From an uncultured Spirochaetales bacterium (GTDB lineage: Bacteria; Spirochaetota; Spirochaetia; Sphaerochaetales; Sphaerochaetaceae), in NCBI GenBank assembly GCA_949295505.1, contig CASFLH010000022.1:1-40573 (forward strand): a DNA stretch of 40,573 nt, written 5' to 3'. This document shows, in pieces, positions 15,361 through 23,416 of this stretch. Position numbers and translations under genes: made by a program. The notes under the pieces are model-generated. The model saw only the letters and a list, made by a program, of their open reading frames with translations. It was not told the origin of the DNA and ran no database searches. Each line of letters starts with the position of its first letter. Positions within the stretch are counted from its first letter, which is position 1.

Positions 15361-16632
15361 TTAATTCTGGTATGTATCGAGGATTGCCTGAACCTCCCCC
15401 TGACCGAGTGCGCAGGCTTCCTCAGGAGTTATGATTCCAAGAAGGGCTTCCTGGAAACGTCTGTTCCATGTCTCTGCTACCTGTGTGAATACAGGAATGA
15501 GAGGTGCTGGGTAGGAGCTTGTGGCAAGCTGTTCACGGAACATGTTGTAGTCAGGCACGTTGTACGGTGGGTAATCAAATGCCTTGGTATCAGCAGGAAG
15601 ACCACGTGCGATCAGAGCCTGATTCTCTGGCTGAAGTGCAAATTCGATGAATGCCATTCCGCCTTCCTTGTTCTTTCCACCAGAGCCAAGACCCCAGTGA
15701 TAACCACCCATTGCGGAGCCGGAAACGCCTGTAGGTCCGACTGGCATGACGGAGAAGTCAAGATCTTCTCTGTTCGGGAACTGAGGGATAACGCTCTTGA
15801 TCTGGGAAGGAGTCCACCAGAGCATTGCTACCTTGCCCTGTGCGAACATTGAACGGGCAAGCGTATCATTGATATTCGTATCTTTCGGCATGTACTTATA
15901 CATCTCGACAGCCCACTTTACGAAATCAAGAGCTTCTGGCTGATCAAGGAGAGCTGTATACTTGCCATCGACAAGATCATATACCTTGGAATCGAAGCAG
16001 AGCTGGAAACCGCCAAGGTCGTACATACAGAAAACGTTCTTGCTGATCTGTCCTGCCATGGCATAGACACCAAGCTTCTCATATGCAGCCTTTGCGATCT
16101 CGAGCATATCGTCAGTTGTCTTAGGCGGCTCAAGGCCAAGCTCTCTGAGAATCTTCACGTTGTATGCAAGAATACGGCAGTCCGGGTCGAATGGAAGACC
16201 GAATGTCTGCCCATCGATGATACCCGCCTCGATTGCTGCTGGTGAATATGTTGAGAAATCAAGTGTCGAGTCCTCAAGATACTCATCCATCGGAGCAAGA
16301 GCGCCACCTGCCCAGAGAGGATTGAGGGATGTCGTAATGACTGACATTACATCATAGTCATTCCCTGAGGCATGAGAAAGAAGGATCTGCTTATCAAGAT
16401 TGTCGTAATCAATGCGGTCGAATACGACATCATACTGCGGATAAGCGGCCTCGAATTTAGCTTCTATCCCATTTGGCTCGATTGTAGAGTTGTAGATAGA
16501 ATCCCAAAGCAGAACACGTACTTCCTGCTTTCCTCCGTCTGCAGGGGCCTTCTCTGCGCTTCCTGCTGCGAATGCCGGCATAACCATGGCAACAAGCAGA
16601 AGAATGCAAACAGCGTTTCTGATAGCCTTCAT
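15361..16632 (-). CDS. Sugar ABC transporter substrate-binding protein
   Basis: A 423-residue extracellular solute-binding protein of the family that includes MalE and UgpB. The N-terminus is a signal peptide (MKAIRNAVCILLLVAMVMPA then FAAGSAEK) with likely cleavage after AFA; this AxGSxE mature start is common in spirochaetal binding proteins. Later segments (WAVEMYKYMPKDTNIND, MLWWTPSQIKSVIPQFP, GGYHWGLGSGGKNKEGG) fit the two-lobed fold. It is the first gene of the carbohydrate operon and has AAGGAG upstream. Ligand unknown. Confidence 0.93.
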   Translation of the reverse strand: MKAIRNAVCILLLVAMVMPAFAAGSAEKAPADGGKQEVRVLLWDSIYNSTIEPNGIEAKFEAAYPQYDVVFDRIDYDNLDKQILLSHASGNDYDVMSVITTSLNPLWAGGALAPMDEYLEDSTLDFSTYSPAAIEAGIIDGQTFGLPFDPDCRILAYNVKILRELGLEPPKTTDDMLEIAKAAYEKLGVYAMAGQISKNVFCMYDLGGFQLCFDSKVYDLVDGKYTALLDQPEALDFVKWAVEMYKYMPKDTNINDTLARSMFAQGKVAMLWWTPSQIKSVIPQFPNREDLDFSVMPVGPTGVSGSAMGGYHWGLGSGGKNKEGGMAFIEFALQPENQALIARGLPADTKAFDYPPYNVPDYNMFREQLATSSYPAPLIPVFTQVAETWNRRFQEALLGIITPEEACALGQGEVQAILDTYQN

Positions 16633-16655
16633 TTTGTTTCTCCTTTTGATATTTT

Positions 16656-16692
16656 ATTACATTTTTTATCAAATTTTGATTTCAAATGTAAT
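16656..16692 (-). promoter_or_regulatory. 37-bp nested dyad, candidate SorC operator
   Basis: ATTACATTT (16656-16664) and AAATGTAAT (16684-16692) form perfect outer arms. ATCAAA (16668-16673) and TTTGAT (16675-16680) form perfect inner arms. All share the same axis at 16674, so 30 of the 36 flanking bases are symmetric. It lies just downstream of the predicted transcription start of the carbohydrate operon, where a bound tetramer would block transcription. An RNA hairpin is the alternative but would be very A+U-rich. Confidence 0.7.
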
Positions 16693-16701
16693 CATAATTT
16701 C

Positions 16702-16729
16702 ATAATAAGCTGTTTAGGAGGAATGTCAA
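16702..16729 (-). promoter_or_regulatory. Promoter of the nine-gene carbohydrate operon
   Basis: On the minus strand a consensus TTGACA (16724-16729) and TATTAT (16702-16707) are separated by 16 bp. The predicted start near 16696 is about 65 bp before the binding-protein ATG. The -35 box lies only 9 bp beyond the end of the phosphohexomutase gene of the preceding operon. A promoter this strong implies tight repression, consistent with the dyad beside it. Confidence 0.75.
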
Positions 16730-16738
16730 ATGAAAAAA

Positions 16739-18265
16739 TCAGTATGCTGCTCCACGCTCAATATATGGCTTGGAGACTGTTTTGATAGCTTCCTCAAGTT
16801 CCAGTGCAATATCCCTCTTTCCCGAAAGGACTTCCCAGCGGCAGATGGCATCCTCACTGCGCGACACGCGGCCAGCTACCTGCCACCACCCGGAATCCAG
16901 CTTCGAGTCCGCAGAAAGCACTGAGGGAATCCCTGAGCGGAGCAACACAGCATCAAGAGAATCTCCATCATCCATATTCCTGATCGCAGAGGCACCCCGC
17001 CTCAGCATCTCGCCTTCCACATCATGCATCAGGGCATCAATCAGCTCCGGTGAACGGAAGTGCAGGGACCATTCCCGGCTGCGGAACATAGAGTCCTGGA
17101 CCTCCCTGACGGCACCGCATTCTCCTGCATGCTCCAGCCGTGCTCTGGCGGAAAGCAATGAGAAGAACAGCGTATTCTCCGAAGCGACAAACCCTTGCGT
17201 GAAATCATCGATATCAACAGGAAAATTCATGTAGCAGTGTGCTGATTCCTCCCCAGAGAGCATGAAGCCTTCACGCAGGTTTTCACGGAGCTTTTCCTTG
17301 ATGAAAGAATGACCGTTTCTGATGATATGTGGCTCCATTCCCGCTTCTGCTATCCGTATGACAGCGGGAGGCGCCGCCTTAACATCGGCATAATACCTGA
17401 GGCGCGGCACACAAGCCCGGAATATATCACTGATGTAAGGAACAAGCAGAGACATGTTAAGACAGGGAAGAATCTGCTGACCATCCGGATACATAAGATC
17501 CATACGATCCGCATCTCCATCAAAACAGAATCCCAGGTCAAAGCAGCCCTTCCGCATCTTCTCTCTGGCTGGGGCAATTGAGCTTTCGATAATGGGATTA
17601 GGATCGCCTGATGGGAAAAGCCCGTCCGGGACAAGGTGGGAAAGAGTGAGATCCGCGCCTGCCCTATCAAATGCCATCAGGAAATCAGAGCCGCCGGAAC
17701 CGGAAAGGAATTCCGCGAAGACTCTCATACCCGCCAGGCTGTTCTCTCCCACTCCGGCAAGCTTCATTGAATAATCAACATACTCATCCTGCATCATCAG
17801 ATATCTGAGGCGTCCACGGCTCTTGCCATGCAGGTCAGAATCATTCAGATAATGTTCTCTGATACGTTCTATTCCACCCTTTGGACCATACCCAGAGGCA
17901 ATGGGAGAACACTGTTTCCCAACCAGCTTGATGCCGATGTACTCAGCAGGATTATGACTTGCCGTAATCATGACGCCACCGCACTCGGGGTTGCGCATGC
18001 ACATAAAATAGAACTGACATGTGGATATCTGCAGGGGATTTGCCAGCACATTCACCCCGGCAGTGATAAAAGCATCTATGAGAGCTTCCATCATCTCCGG
18101 GCTATAAAGCCGGGCATCACGAGCTATGACAATAGACGCGATGCCGGCATCCTCTGCATAATAACGCGCTATGGACCTGGCCAATGCATAAAGGGATGCT
18201 TGTGTCAGGTTACTATGTTTCACCCTGATATCAAAAGCCTTGAACATGCTGGCACAGGTGTCCAT
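16739..18265 (-). CDS. Alpha-D-phosphohexomutase (phosphomannomutase/phosphoglucomutase)
   Basis: The 508-residue enzyme has the phosphohexomutase landmarks in order: N-terminal FKAFDIR at 8-14, the phosphoserine loop TASHNP at 101-106 (S103), the Mg2+ loop DGDADR at 249-254 and the sugar-specificity loop GEESAH at 338-343. It interconverts hexose-1- and hexose-6-phosphates. GEESAH resembles the phosphomannomutase/phosphoglucomutase GEMSGH-type loop but is not decisive. The ATG at 18265 has GAGGAAGAG upstream and follows the ATPase gene by 13 bp. Its place as last gene of an ABC operon suggests the imported ligand is, or becomes, a hexose phosphate. Confidence 0.92.
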   Translation of the reverse strand: MDTCASMFKAFDIRVKHSNLTQASLYALARSIARYYAEDAGIASIVIARDARLYSPEMMEALIDAFITAGVNVLANPLQISTCQFYFMCMRNPECGGVMITASHNPAEYIGIKLVGKQCSPIASGYGPKGGIERIREHYLNDSDLHGKSRGRLRYLMMQDEYVDYSMKLAGVGENSLAGMRVFAEFLSGSGGSDFLMAFDRAGADLTLSHLVPDGLFPSGDPNPIIESSIAPAREKMRKGCFDLGFCFDGDADRMDLMYPDGQQILPCLNMSLLVPYISDIFRACVPRLRYYADVKAAPPAVIRIAEAGMEPHIIRNGHSFIKEKLRENLREGFMLSGEESAHCYMNFPVDIDDFTQGFVASENTLFFSLLSARARLEHAGECGAVREVQDSMFRSREWSLHFRSPELIDALMHDVEGEMLRRGASAIRNMDDGDSLDAVLLRSGIPSVLSADSKLDSGWWQVAGRVSRSEDAICRWEVLSGKRDIALELEEAIKTVSKPYIERGAAY

Positions 18266-18278
18266 AATTTTCTCTTCC

Positions 18279-19382
18279 TCAGGAAAGCGAACCGATTGCG
18301 ATACGCTTTCCACTCTCCTTCTCGAACAGTATGATATTGTCACCGACAATGCTGAATGGCATATCAAGGCTGTGAGAGAAATCAACGCTTCCGAAAACAA
18401 CCGAGGTCACCATATCATCTCCATGCTTGACCTTTACCGTTGTCTCCATACCTGATGGAAGTGTTGTGTAGATGACACCGGAGAAGCTGCCCTCTCCAAG
18501 CTTGACGAACTCAGGCCTTACACCAACGACAAGGTCGGAAAGATCGCCATCAACTGGCTCAGCGCTATGGAATGTGAGCTCCTTGCCAAGCATATGGATA
18601 GCTACGTCATTCGCACTCTTTCTGGACCCAGTGGCCTTGATGAAATTCATTGTCGGGTTTCCTACGAAATCCGCAACAAAGAGATTTACTGGCTTATTGT
18701 AGACAACAAGAGGCGGATCATACTGCTGAAGCACGGCTTTGTTCATAAGACAGATCTTCGTTGCGAGAGCCATAGCCTCAAGCTGGTCATGAGTAACGTA
18801 GACAAATGTGGAATCGGTATCGACATGAAGTCTCTTGAGCTCCGATCTCATTTCCAGCCTCAGCTTCGCATCAAGGTTTGAAAGAGGCTCATCCATGAAG
18901 AGGACACGCGGCTTCGGAGCCAGGGTTCTGGCGATAGCCACACGCTGCTGCTGACCTCCTGAGAGCTCGCTTGGGAAGCGTTTCTCAAACTGCTCAATCT
19001 TGAGCATTGCCATCATTTCCTTGACGCGTTCCTCAATCTTCTTCTTAGGCCATTTGAGATTCTCCAGACCGAATGCGATATTGTCATAGACTGTCATATG
19101 CGGCCATAGCGCATAGTTCTGGAAAAGGAATCCAATGTCTCTCTTTGCCGGAGAGATGTCGATGCCTTCCTCACTATCGAAAACAACAGTGTCTCCGATG
19201 GTTATACGTCCTTTTGTCGGCGTCTCAAGCCCGGCAATCATCCTGAGCGTCGTAGTCTTGCCGCAGCCTGATGGGCCGAGAAGCGTAATGAAGTCACGAT
19301 CGTCGATAACCAGATTCAGGTCATCCACAGCGACGAATTTATCAAAACATTTTGTTACATGTTCAAGAACAATCCTGGGCAT
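18279..19382 (-). CDS. ABC transporter ATP-binding protein (MalK/AfuC type)
   Basis: The 367-residue ATPase has Walker A GPSGCGKTT (36-44), Q-loop Q88, signature LSGGQQQR (140-147), Walker B VLFMDEP (160-166) and the switch His in VTHD. A C-terminal TOBE domain (about 240-367) is of the kind found in sugar, polyamine and iron importers. It starts 3 bp after the fused permease and belongs with it. Because the upstream-named carbohydrate operon lacks an ATPase, this subunit might also serve those permeases. Confidence 0.95.
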   Translation of the reverse strand: MPRIVLEHVTKCFDKFVAVDDLNLVIDDRDFITLLGPSGCGKTTTLRMIAGLETPTKGRITIGDTVVFDSEEGIDISPAKRDIGFLFQNYALWPHMTVYDNIAFGLENLKWPKKKIEERVKEMMAMLKIEQFEKRFPSELSGGQQQRVAIARTLAPKPRVLFMDEPLSNLDAKLRLEMRSELKRLHVDTDSTFVYVTHDQLEAMALATKICLMNKAVLQQYDPPLVVYNKPVNLFVADFVGNPTMNFIKATGSRKSANDVAIHMLGKELTFHSAEPVDGDLSDLVVGVRPEFVKLGEGSFSGVIYTTLPSGMETTVKVKHGDDMVTSVVFGSVDFSHSLDMPFSIVGDNIILFEKESGKRIAIGSLS

Positions 19383-19385
19383 ATA

Positions 19386-21203
19386 TCACCCTCCTATACC
19401 TTTGTCGATACTTGCACCAGTGAGCTTGTTGGTAATCAGCTGGACAAGAAGAACAATCATGATGATAAGGAAATTTATTCCATTGCTTATCTGCGTAAGT
19501 CCGTTGACCTCAAAATCCTGGAGAACAACAGTGATGATGGATCCAGGAACTGCCAGAAGCACGAAGAGAGAGAGCTCTCTCATGCATGAGATGAATGGCA
19601 GGAGATATCCGGAAATGAAGCTTGCTTTCTGGATTGGGAAAAGAACCTTCAGCATTCTCTTCCACCAAGGTACACCCATGATGAGCGCAGCTTCCTCAAT
19701 CTCTCCAGAAAGCTGCATCATCGAGTTCGCGCCGCTCTTGGAAGCAAATGGCAGGAACTTGATGCCGCCGACTATGATGAGAAGGAGCAGCGATCCTCTT
19801 AGGAATGAGAACGTGTTGGTATACGCAACAGAAAGATAGACAGCGCCAAAACTCATTGCAGGAATCAGATATGGGAAGAATGCCATGTTGGATACCCACC
19901 TTGCGAGTCTGGAGCCCCTCTTCCTTGCAGCTGCATAACCGATGAGGATTCCGAAGGATCCGGAAATAAGGGCAACGATCAGCGACAGCAGGAGACTTCT
20001 CCCAAGCGCATACCAGATTGTCGGGTTGCGGAGAATGCCCTGCGAAGAGCCGAAAACACGATCCTCAAGCGTGTTGCTTGTCGTCCAGTAATAGAGGGAT
20101 ATCGTGGAGTAATCTCCAGGAACCTCAAGAAGACTCTCGAGCGCGAATGAGACAAGTGGAACGATTGCAAAGAAAACAGAGAGGGCCATTATCACGACTG
20201 TGATCGGCATCTTTGCCTTGCCAAGCTTGACAAGCGATACCTGTCCTGACTTGCCGCTGACAGTGGTGAAGGATTTTCTCTTTCCTGTGAAACGGTCGTT
20301 CAGCTTCAGAATCACGACGGAGAAAACAAGAAGGATGATTGCGACAACGAATCCCTGCCCCTGCATTGACGCTGTATTGAAGAGCGAACGCATGGTTGTT
20401 GAAATCGTTGGGAATGAGCCATTCTTGTTCAGGAACGAAGGAACAGTGTAACTGGAAATACTGCTTGAGAAGACCAGAAGAACTGTTGATATAAGCGCCG
20501 GCATGACAATCGGCAGCGTTATCTTTCTGATAATCTTGAATCTGGACGCCTTGAGAACGGTAGCTGCCTCTTCAAGGTTCGCATCCATATTCCGGAGAAT
20601 GCCTCCGATCAGGAGATATGCGAAAGGCGCGTAATGTATACCAAGACACATCGCGCACGGGAAGAAGCCATAGAGCATCCATTCCGGAACGCACAGTCCT
20701 GTGAAGCTTTCAAGCATTCCAACCTGGTTATAACACGCCACTATATTGCTGTTCTTAAAGAAATTCTCCCAGAACATCGCTATCGACCAGCTAGGCATAA
20801 TATATGGGAATACAAAGATAGTCGAAAGGAATTTCTTTCCAGGTATATCGGAACGGGTTATGAACCATGCAACGGTCCCGCCAAATCCGACAGCAACGAT
20901 ACACGAGACAATTGCCATCATCACGGAGTTGAGAAGCGGACGCCAGAAAGTGATTCTGGAATAATTATACAGCTTCTCGAAAAGCAGTGTTGTCCAGTGA
21001 TACATCGTGAACGATCCAACTGGCTTGCCTATATCCCTGATCTCTCCCGAATGAACAACCACGGAATCTCTTACCAGGGTCAGAAGCGGCAGACAGACTG
21101 TTGCCAGCAGGATGATGAAGAAAAGTATTGTAATTACGTTAGCAGGCTTTGATATATAGCTCCGTACATTATTCAACGCCCGCATGGTTTTCTTATTTGC
21201 CAT
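19386..21203 (-). CDS. Fused double ABC permease (FbpB/AfuB type)
   Basis: A 605-residue membrane protein made of two permease halves in one chain, with about twelve predicted helices. Each half has its own EAA loop: EEAATVLKASRFKIIRKITLP in the first and EEAALIMGVPWWKRMLKVLFP in the second, each ahead of a helix pair. This architecture is typical of ferric-iron (FbpB), thiamin (ThiP) and hexose-phosphate (AfuB) importers, not of maltose-type systems. The ATG at 21203 is seven bases after GGAG; the open frame extends 16 codons further but without a ribosome site. It works with the flanking binding protein and ATPase. Confidence 0.92.
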   Translation of the reverse strand: MANKKTMRALNNVRSYISKPANVITILFFIILLATVCLPLLTLVRDSVVVHSGEIRDIGKPVGSFTMYHWTTLLFEKLYNYSRITFWRPLLNSVMMAIVSCIVAVGFGGTVAWFITRSDIPGKKFLSTIFVFPYIMPSWSIAMFWENFFKNSNIVACYNQVGMLESFTGLCVPEWMLYGFFPCAMCLGIHYAPFAYLLIGGILRNMDANLEEAATVLKASRFKIIRKITLPIVMPALISTVLLVFSSSISSYTVPSFLNKNGSFPTISTTMRSLFNTASMQGQGFVVAIILLVFSVVILKLNDRFTGKRKSFTTVSGKSGQVSLVKLGKAKMPITVVIMALSVFFAIVPLVSFALESLLEVPGDYSTISLYYWTTSNTLEDRVFGSSQGILRNPTIWYALGRSLLLSLIVALISGSFGILIGYAAARKRGSRLARWVSNMAFFPYLIPAMSFGAVYLSVAYTNTFSFLRGSLLLLIIVGGIKFLPFASKSGANSMMQLSGEIEEAALIMGVPWWKRMLKVLFPIQKASFISGYLLPFISCMRELSLFVLLAVPGSIITVVLQDFEVNGLTQISNGINFLIIMIVLLVQLITNKLTGASIDKGIGG

Positions 21204-21275
21204 CATATCTCTCCAATAAGAAGGAGGACGATGCCTCCTTCTTATGTCCATAAATCAATTAGCGAACTTCGGGAA

Positions 21276-22481
21276 TCAGACTGTCACAAGGCTTCTGATA
21301 TAAGTGCTTGCCTCTTTGTAAACAGAGTTGATGTAATTGATATCCTCGATGATGCTATCTTCCTGCCATTCTACGAGAGTATGATCGCCCTCAACTGCCG
21401 GAGTCTCCGGATTGACTGAATAGTAACCCTCTGAATCCCAGCCGCTTGTGAATCCCTCAGGAGTGCTGAAGAACTCGATGAAGAGGCATGCTGTATAAGG
21501 CAGCTTCGATGTTGATGGGATCATGATCCACATCTTGTAAAGGAATGACTTGAATCCCTCAACAGGTACGTTCCAGCCGGAGATTGCGAGATCATTGTGG
21601 TAATCATTGGTCTCTGGGTAATCCTTTACCTTGTTAAGCGGAGCATAGATGACCTGGCCAGATGTCATAGTCGTCATGTTCTTTACAGCTGTTGTATCAG
21701 AGCTATGCCATGTTGTGACATTCTTGATGAACTCTGTAAGGAACTTGTATCCGATATTCTGGTAACCATCGTTTCCAGCATACGGGGTTCCGAAATATGA
21801 CTCATAAGCAGAGGCGAGCATCTCACATGCAGAATCGCTTGTAAGCATGATCAGGAAGTTCATGTTTACGTTTTCTGTGGCAGGATTCTGGAAGGAAAGC
21901 TGATGAATTCCCTTGAGGGATACACCGTCAGCTCCTGTAAGCTGCCATACGTTCTGCAGGTAATCAGGGCCATACTCAGGGTTTGTCTTGTTCCAGATGA
22001 AGTTCTTGTTGACATAAAGCGCTGTAAGAGGATCCTTGTCTCCCTCAGCCAGCTGCACAGACTTCGGCACATAGTTGAGCATATATCCTGTGTCGATGAT
22101 CATGGACTGGAGGGATGAACCATCCTGCACCATTGCGACATCAGCAACATACTGTCCCTGTCCGATACCTGTTGTGAGCTCTGTATAGAGAGCCTGATCC
22201 TTGGATGAGCTGAACTCATTGTACTTGAACCAGGGATACTTCTCCTGGAATGCAGCAAGAACCTTCTTCATACCAGAAGTAGGTCCCTTTGCCGTAAACT
22301 GGATTCCTGCAGCCTCAAACTCTGCCTTTGCAGCAGCCTCGAGCTCCTCAAGCGTCATGCTCTCAGCCTTTGCGATAGCGTCAGCGACTGATCCCTCAGC
22401 TGACTCTTTTGAACCACTAGCAAAGCAAAATCCGGTCACCATGATAAGAACTGACAGGACTGCTATTATCTTTCTGAACAT
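21276..22481 (-). CDS. ABC transporter substrate-binding protein (AfuA/FbpA-like)
   Basis: A 401-residue exported protein. The signal peptide MFRKIIAVLSVLIMVTGFCF is followed by ASGSKESAEG, either cleaved before SGSKE or lipidated at Cys19 (Cys20 if the TTG start were used). The mature part begins with a charged helix rich in Glu and Ala (about 28-60), then a two-lobed binding fold. It is the first gene of the operon with the fused permease, ATPase and phosphohexomutase. The ATG at 22481 follows AGGAGG by five bases; the TTG just before it is too close to that site. The ligand may be a phosphorylated sugar by context. Confidence 0.88.
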   Translation of the reverse strand: MFRKIIAVLSVLIMVTGFCFASGSKESAEGSVADAIAKAESMTLEELEAAAKAEFEAAGIQFTAKGPTSGMKKVLAAFQEKYPWFKYNEFSSSKDQALYTELTTGIGQGQYVADVAMVQDGSSLQSMIIDTGYMLNYVPKSVQLAEGDKDPLTALYVNKNFIWNKTNPEYGPDYLQNVWQLTGADGVSLKGIHQLSFQNPATENVNMNFLIMLTSDSACEMLASAYESYFGTPYAGNDGYQNIGYKFLTEFIKNVTTWHSSDTTAVKNMTTMTSGQVIYAPLNKVKDYPETNDYHNDLAISGWNVPVEGFKSFLYKMWIMIPSTSKLPYTACLFIEFFSTPEGFTSGWDSEGYYSVNPETPAVEGDHTLVEWQEDSIIEDINYINSVYKEASTYIRSLVTV

Positions 22482-22508
22482 CAATTCCTCCTTTGATATT
22501 TGGTTTAG

Positions 22509-22536
22509 ATTTTAACATAGGAAGTTTTTTTTACAA
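22509..22536 (-). promoter_or_regulatory. Probable promoter of the second transporter operon
   Basis: On the minus strand TTGTAA (22531-22536) and TAAAAT (22509-22514) are 16 bp apart. The predicted start is about 20 bp before the binding-protein ATG. It overlaps the phased A-tract repeat immediately upstream. Confidence 0.5.
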
Positions 22537-22558
22537 TCTTTTAACAATTTTTTTACAA
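22526..22558 (-). repeat. Three 11-bp repeats with phased A-tracts
   Basis: On the minus strand three consecutive 11-mers read TTGTAAAAAAA, TTGTTAAAAGA, TTGTAAAAAAA. The A-runs recur at exactly 11 bp, close to one helical turn, a pattern known to give intrinsically curved DNA. They run into the -35 region of the transporter promoter and may act as an UP-like element or as repeated regulator sites. Confidence 0.65.
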
Positions 22559-22638
22559 AAACAAAATACGGAAAAATGCTTCATTTCAAAGCTTGGATTG
22601 GAAACATGGAGGAAACTTGCTTCTGCTAATAGAAATAT

Positions 22639-22662
22639 GGCGGAAACCAGACCGTTCCCGCC
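22639..22662 (-). terminator. Hairpin downstream of the cupin gene
   Basis: On the minus strand GGCGG-g-AAC pairs with GTT-t-CCGCC with one mismatch. It starts 8 bp after the cupin stop and is followed by an A+U-rich stretch ATATTTCTATT rather than a clean U-tract. It is a probable weak terminator. Confidence 0.5.
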
Positions 22663-22669
22663 ATCAGAC

Positions 22670-23008
22670 TCACTTAAGGAAATCCTTCCTTTCAGGGGTG
22701 AAGATATCAAGCATCACGCCCTCTTCAAGACATACAGCCCCATGAACAACATTCGGTTCCTTGTATGTCGTGTCGCCAGGTCCTACAACAATCTTCTTGC
22801 CACCGATCGTAAACTCAAATTTTCCTGAAATGATATAGGAAACCTGCTCATGCGGATGACTATGAGGTGCACCTACAGCGCCTGTCTGGAAATGCATCTC
22901 GCACACCATAAGATTCTCAGAATGAGCAAGAATCTTCCTTGTCACACCCTCTCCTGCAGGAAGCGCAGGATAATCCTTTCCATAGAAAGCATTCTGGATA
23001 TCAGCCAT
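22670..23008 (-). CDS. KdgF-like cupin
   Basis: A 112-residue single-cupin protein. The metal-binding motif APHSHPHEQ at 47-55 (H49, H51, E54) and H89 in VVHG, together with GKFEFTIGG and the C-terminal DIFTPERKDF, closely resemble KdgF. KdgF converts the unsaturated uronates released from pectin or alginate into the form used by the pathway. The ATG at 23008 follows GGAGGG by seven bases. No other uronate gene is nearby, so the function is likely but not secured by context; other small metal cupins are possible. Confidence 0.8.
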   Translation of the reverse strand: MADIQNAFYGKDYPALPAGEGVTRKILAHSENLMVCEMHFQTGAVGAPHSHPHEQVSYIISGKFEFTIGGKKIVVGPGDTTYKEPNVVHGAVCLEEGVMLDIFTPERKDFLK

Positions 23009-23169
23009 TATGAAACCCTCCTGGGAATGTGCCGAAACAGCATCATGCATATGGCACATCGCGTATTTCAATCATTATGCGTAAAACCAAGACGACAGGC
23101 AATGAAAATTCCAAGGCAGTTTCCTGCTGCTCTTTCTCTTCCCCATGCTGAAGCGGAAAAACACTGATA

Positions 23170-23198
23170 TTGACAGATGTCCCTTGTTTGGGTATGTT
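23170..23198 (+). promoter_or_regulatory. Promoter of tRNA-Thr
   Basis: A consensus TTGACA (23170-23175) is followed after 17 bp by TATGTT (23193-23198). The predicted start is about 6 bp before the tRNA 5' end. The rest of the 23009-23210 gap shows nothing I can identify. Confidence 0.75.
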
Positions 23199-23210
23199 AG
23201 CCAATGCAAT

Positions 23211-23283
23211 GCCCTTGTAGCTCAGTCGGTAGAGCGCAACCATGGTAAGGTTGAGGTCCGCGGTTCAAATCCGCGCGGGGGCT
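23211..23283 (+). tRNA. trnT: tRNA-Thr (anticodon GGT)
   Basis: A 73-nt cloverleaf. Acceptor GCCCTTG pairs with CGGGGGC (two G-U pairs). The D arm is GCTC/GAGC, and the anticodon stem CAACC/GGTTG surrounds loop ATGGTAA with anticodon GGT. The T arm is CGCGG/CCGCG with TTCAAAT. The discriminator is T (U) and CCA is not encoded. A TTTTTT run directly after the gene (23285-23290) probably ends the short transcript. It is a stand-alone gene with its own promoter. Confidence 0.96.
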
Positions 23284-23401
23284 CTTTTTTATTTCACTGA
23301 AATTTCTATCCGGAATAATGTGTCATCCCTGCTGAGAATGCTTTTTTGCTGCGTTACAGCTTCTAATATGCAAATCGCCTGTACCTTTCCTCACTGCAAG
23401 A

Positions 23402-23407
23402 TATAAT
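23402..23407 (+). promoter_or_regulatory. -10 element placed for a leaderless transcript
   Basis: A perfect TATAAT ends 9 bp before the ATG of the lipoprotein gene, so transcription would start about 3 nt before the start codon. No Shine-Dalgarno is present. The -35 position (CTGTAC at 17 bp) is poor. Confidence 0.45.
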
Positions 23408-23416
23408 ACAGACAGC

